DNA of 64,000 nucleotides from TMED14 sp963925545. Lineage in GTDB: Bacteria; Bacteroidota; Bacteroidia; Flavobacteriales; Schleiferiaceae. Below are positions 61,204 through 64,000 of the stretch, in pieces (the stretch's first letter is position 1; every line of letters starts with the position of its first letter). Both the position numbers and the translations under genes were made by a program. The stretch covers positions 23,607-87,606 of the forward strand of contig CAWUSA010000003.1 of the NCBI GenBank assembly GCA_963925545.1, given 5' to 3'. Under the pieces are notes generated by a model. The model saw only the letters and a list, made by a program, of their open reading frames with translations, ran no database searches and had not been told where the DNA came from.

Positions 61204-63057
61204 TCAGTCCTTTGTGATTTTTAGCCAGCGAATGGATTGAGCTGGTAGGTGTTGTGATGATTCAATGGTCATGACTTGATCATCCAATAGGCTTCTTGCT
61301 GATTGCCCCTGATCTATGCCCAGTTCGCTAAATCGACTCATGTCCCACTGACGATCTGTCTCGTCTACATTGATTATCACTATCAAGACCTCCTTGTCAT
61401 CGTACCAAGCCAGTGCGTAAGCCCCGCCATCTGGCGCCCATTGCATCAATTTTCCTGTTCCAATCAAGGTTTCCTGGTGGCGCAATGCCCCCAATTGTCT
61501 GACATAGGCCAGGGCCTCTTGCTGCGTCTCCGTTAAGCCTTCGCCTCGAAAGGCTGACCCTTGGTCCCCCGGGAACCCACCAAGCATGTCCTGCCGCATG
61601 GCACCATGGTCATTCACGGCATCGTAGCCAATTTCTGTACCGTAATAAAGGCATGGCATGCCTCGCAAGGCATACAACAGACCCAAGCCCACCTTGTACA
61701 TCTTCATGTTGCCATCAATCTTGCCCATGAAGCGGCCTTCATCGTGATTATCTAAAAAGATGACCATGTCCTTAGCCTGTTCTGGGTAGAGGTAGTCCGC
61801 AGCAAGGGCTGCGTAAAGTTTAGTAGGCCCCGTTGTCCAGCTAGCAGGCTCTTCCATCACCGACTTCAAAGCATGGTAGATCAAAAAGTCAGCACCGGCA
61901 TCCAAAGCTGGCTGGCTGTTGAGGAAGTAGGCCTGCGAATGGGCTTCATGGGTCCATGACTCAGAAAAGACAAAAAACTCAGGGTAGACTGCATGGATAG
62001 CGGCAGTCCATTGCCGCATGAATGCTTGATCTGGGTAGAAATAGGTATCCACCCGAAAGGCATCAACACCAACGGTTTCTATCCACCATAGGCTGTTTTG
62101 GATGAGCCATTGGGCACAATGCACATCCCGCCCATTGAGGTCCGTCATGGATGGCACAAACCACCCATCAGTAAATCTCCGCACATCATCCTTCGAAGCA
62201 TACGGATCATAAATCCCCTGGTACTTATGGGAGGACCGCAATGACAAGGTCTGCTCATCGCCTTTGCTTGAGCTGAGGGGCCATGCATTGAACCAATTGG
62301 AATCCGGCGGATCCTGGAAGAGGTGGTGCATGCTGCCTGTGTGATTCAGCACCATGTCCATCACCAATTTCATACCTCGCTGATGCAGTTGATCAGCAAG
62401 CAGCTGGTAGGACTCAAGCCCGCCAAATCGTGGATCAACAGCATAGTGGTCCGTGATGGCATAGCCATGGTAGCTCTGGCCGTGCATGTCATTTTCTAGG
62501 ATAGGCATAGGCCAGACTGCCGTAGTGCCTAACGATTGGATGTAGTCTAGTTGGCTTGCTAATCCACTCAGGTCACCGCCATGTCGTGAGTAATCATCCT
62601 GGCGATCCACTGCCCGCTCTTTCATGCCTCGGACAACATCATTCTGGGTGTCGCCATTGACAAAACGATCAGGGGTCACCAAGTACAATTGATCCCGGGC
62701 GCTGAGCCCCATGTTGGCATGGGTCAACGGGTCCCTTGCCTTGAGTTCATAGCTGACCTGTTTGCTTCGGTGTCTGCCTGCGTAATCGATGGCAAGGATC
62801 AAGTCTTGCGGTTCCGCCTCTGGGCTGATGCTCAAGGTCACATAACGGTAATGAGGATTGTTGGCGGGGCTGTCGGTCATGACCTTCACCCCTTGGCCTT
62901 GTACTGTGACCGATTCAATGTCATGCTGTCCATGGATCAATAACTCCACGGAATGACCCGGCATGTCAGTCCACCAATTGGGTGGCTCAATAAGAATGCC
63001 CTGTGCAGACAGGAGGGTTGAACAGAGCAATAAACAGGTGGCGGCAATTTGTTTCAT
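61204..63057 (-). CDS. Secreted GH13 alpha-glucanase (neopullulanase/cyclomaltodextrinase-like)
   Basis: A 617-residue alpha-amylase-family enzyme with a signal peptide (residues 1-18), an N-terminal beta domain of the cyclomaltodextrinase type (about 20-110), the (beta/alpha)8 barrel and a C-terminal beta domain. Catalytic residues are visible: region I DMVLNH, region II DAFRVDTYF (nucleophile D337), region III FSESW (acid/base E366) and region IV LDNHDEGRF (D439). It probably cleaves alpha-1,4 and perhaps alpha-1,6 links in starch-like glucans. SusA-type neopullulanases are the closest comparison. The ATG at 63057 begins the signal peptide. It follows a T9SS protein with repeated domains on the same strand, which may bind the same glucan. 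Confidence 0.9.
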   Translation of the reverse strand: MKQIAATCLLLCSTLLSAQGILIEPPNWWTDMPGHSVELLIHGQHDIESVTVQGQGVKVMTDSPANNPHYRYVTLSISPEAEPQDLILAIDYAGRHRSKQVSYELKARDPLTHANMGLSARDQLYLVTPDRFVNGDTQNDVVRGMKERAVDRQDDYSRHGGDLSGLASQLDYIQSLGTTAVWPMPILENDMHGQSYHGYAITDHYAVDPRFGGLESYQLLADQLHQRGMKLVMDMVLNHTGSMHHLFQDPPDSNWFNAWPLSSSKGDEQTLSLRSSHKYQGIYDPYASKDDVRRFTDGWFVPSMTDLNGRDVHCAQWLIQNSLWWIETVGVDAFRVDTYFYPDQAFMRQWTAAIHAVYPEFFVFSESWTHEAHSQAYFLNSQPALDAGADFLIYHALKSVMEEPASWTTGPTKLYAALAADYLYPEQAKDMVIFLDNHDEGRFMGKIDGNMKMYKVGLGLLYALRGMPCLYYGTEIGYDAVNDHGAMRQDMLGGFPGDQGSAFRGEGLTETQQEALAYVRQLGALRHQETLIGTGKLMQWAPDGGAYALAWYDDKEVLIVIINVDETDRQWDMSRFSELGIDQGQSARSLLDDQVMTIESSQHLPAQSIRWLKITKD

Positions 63058-63067
63058 TGTGGTGAAA

Positions 63068-63099
63068 TTAAAAAAGGTCGGCCACATGGCCGACCTTTT
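63068..63099 (-). terminator. Rho-independent terminator after the T9SS repeat protein
   Basis: GAAAAGGTCGGCC and GGCCGACCTTTTTT form a long stem on the minus strand with a T run, between the T9SS protein stop and the GH13 start. The GH13 gene therefore probably needs its own promoter or readthrough; TAATTTCA at 63063-63070, one mismatch from the -7 consensus, overlaps its foot. Confidence 0.8.
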
Positions 63100-63120
63100 C
63101 ATGAAAAATTAGATCAAGGG

Positions 63121-64000
63121 TCAGTGACTCACAGCAATGCGTTGCATCGTGCGCTCGCCGTTCACGGTAATCTCTACCAAGAAAGCGCCGTTATTCACCA
63201 AGCTGCCATTGGCGGCATCCAGGTTCCAAACGATGTGGTTCTCGCCCGCGTTGATCTCCTTGGAGAAGCTGTTCACGGTTTGACCAAGAAGGTTCACAAT
63301 GCGTACAGTGGCCTTGCCGTCTTTGCGTGCTGCAAAGTCAATGGAAACAGGCCCATTAGCAGGGTTGGGGTACATAGACAGGCTGCTGAAAGCAGACTCG
63401 TCTAGACCAACCACGTTGGCAGTAGAGCCATCGCACTGGAAGCAAGCATCCCAGCAGAACTTCAATGCGGTATCACTAGCAATCACAAGGGTTCTGTTAA
63501 TGTTGCCAGCACCGTCATCCACGCCACAACCGCCAGTTGCAATCGTTGTCGTTGTCGCCGTGCCTTCATTAGCGCCCCAGTTGCCATTGACAAACTTGAA
63601 GTACTGTGTAGATCCCACTGCAGATGGGGGAAAGCTCATGGTCAAGGACCACACGTCGTTGGTTAAGTCCTCCATGCCAGACGCAGTGTCTGTTGGAGAC
63701 CAGTCAACCATGGAACCATTGGCATTGCTAGCGCCCTGTGCAGCAAAGTCACCGCCTAGGCGAAGGCCATTGGCTGCAATGGTATTGCCAGCGGCAATGT
63801 AATCCGTCACATCAACTTGCAAGGTGATGATGATGTCGGAGATGCCAGGGTCAGATCCATCACATTGGTAACAAGCATCCCAGCAATAACGCAGGGTGGT
63901 GTCACTTGATGGAATCACCAAGGTGCGATTGATGTTGCCTGCGCCATCATCAACACCGCAACCGTCAGTCGCAATCGTTGTTGTTGTAGCAGTGCCTTCA
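63121..64000 (-). CDS. T9SS-sorted protein with tandem Cys/Trp domains (N-terminus outside window)
   Basis: The last 293 residues of a larger exported protein; the frame stays open to the window edge. It contains a beta-rich domain (about 140 residues) with VDVTDYIAAGNTIAANGLRL, TQYFKFVNGNWGANEGT, CGVDDGAGNINRTLVI and a terminal CWDACFQCDG. The previous copy of the same unit is partly visible at the window edge. The FKFVNG pattern resembles starch-binding-type beta sandwiches found in Bacteroidota proteins. A type-A sorting tail (LSMYPNPANGPVSIDF onward, about 80 residues) shows export by the type IX system. The gene stands directly upstream of the GH13 enzyme, which supports glucan binding as an inferred role. 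Confidence 0.82.
   Translation of the reverse strand, partial: EGTATTTTIATDGCGVDDGAGNINRTLVIPSSDTTLRYCWDACYQCDGSDPGISDIIITLQVDVTDYIAAGNTIAANGLRLGGDFAAQGASNANGSMVDWSPTDTASGMEDLTNDVWSLTMSFPPSAVGSTQYFKFVNGNWGANEGTATTTTIATGGCGVDDGAGNINRTLVIASDTALKFCWDACFQCDGSTANVVGLDESAFSSLSMYPNPANGPVSIDFAARKDGKATVRIVNLLGQTVNSFSKEINAGENHIVWNLDAANGSLVNNGAFLVEITVNGERTMQRIAVSH
63425..63568 (-). repeat. Tandem domain repeat, downstream copy
   Basis: This stretch matches 63854-64000 closely at DNA level, apart from one codon insertion/deletion. It encodes the GCGVDDGAGNINRTLVI and CWDAC-QCDG ends of the repeated domain. Repeat spacing is about 430 bases (143 residues). Confidence 0.85.
63854..64000 (-). repeat. Tandem domain repeat, upstream copy (cut by window edge)
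   Basis: Second copy of the Cys/Trp-rich domain end. More copies may follow beyond the window. Confidence 0.85.

Overview
The window is a stretch of bacterial chromosome, most likely from a Bacteroidota member near Flavobacteriales and probably marine. Four things point there. Large secreted proteins end in type IX secretion (T9SS) sorting tails. There are two TonB-dependent receptors. Several genes are Bacteroidota-typical (a DUF2723 membrane protein, a DUF4296 lipoprotein, a DUF6341/DUF6427-like pair, a CCDC81-type HU plus SPOR protein). The Bacteroidota -7 promoter element TAnnTTTG recurs just upstream of genes, while Shine-Dalgarno sites are largely absent. Genes are dense on both strands, most gaps are under 150 bp, and simple hairpin terminators separate units.

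Layout. 1-8.3 kb: end of an unknown gene, thiL, gdhA, rnr, then a minus-strand pair of a metallo-beta-lactamase-fold hydrolase and a secreted M1 peptidase. 8.3-26.5 kb: tadA, aspS, a 1501-residue T9SS-exported beta-propeller/PKD protein, purQ, a lamin-tail-domain secreted protein, asd, a TonB-type outer-membrane barrel, an HU/SPOR protein coupled to an acyl-CoA thioesterase, the DUF6427/DUF6341 membrane proteins, purD and two coupled unknown genes. 26.6-33.4 kb: an ArsC-fold protein lacking the catalytic cysteine, then tRNA-Ala(GGC), and directly behind it a strikingly AT-rich block of about 6.3 kb. That block carries an aldehyde dehydrogenase, a GMC oxidoreductase, a broken short-chain dehydrogenase, decayed tRNA-end/terminator copies, a beta-carbonic anhydrase and a SulP anion transporter. 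It looks like horizontally acquired DNA at a tRNA gene.

33.4-54 kb: a second TonB receptor, dprA, a fold-III arginine-decarboxylase-like enzyme, typA, an antiporter, polA, then a tightly coupled five-gene operon (polyprenol-phosphate mannose synthase-like, dihydroorotase, DUF4296 lipoprotein, LuxE-like acyl transferase, unknown secreted protein). tyrS, an epimerase, an SDR-type threonine dehydrogenase and the tyrosine-catabolic pair hmgA-hpd follow. 54-64 kb, all on the minus strand: a DUF2723 glycosyltransferase-like membrane protein, the sufA-B-C-D Fe-S assembly operon, a secreted GH13 alpha-glucanase and the end of a T9SS protein with tandem Cys/Trp-rich domains.

How the genes fit together: the backbone is housekeeping (purine, pyrimidine, thiamine and aspartate-family biosynthesis, translation, Fe-S assembly, RNA decay) plus an exported polymer-degrading layer (GH13, M1 peptidase, T9SS proteins, TonB receptors). 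The island adds alcohol/aldehyde oxidation and a CO2/bicarbonate handling pair. The most notable points are the island and its eroded edges, promoters so close to start codons that mRNAs must be leaderless or nearly so, a DNA polymerase I whose proofreading residues look lost, and a tyrosyl-tRNA synthetase whose HIGH signature reads GVGN. I did not find a clearly new multi-gene defence or CRISPR-type system.
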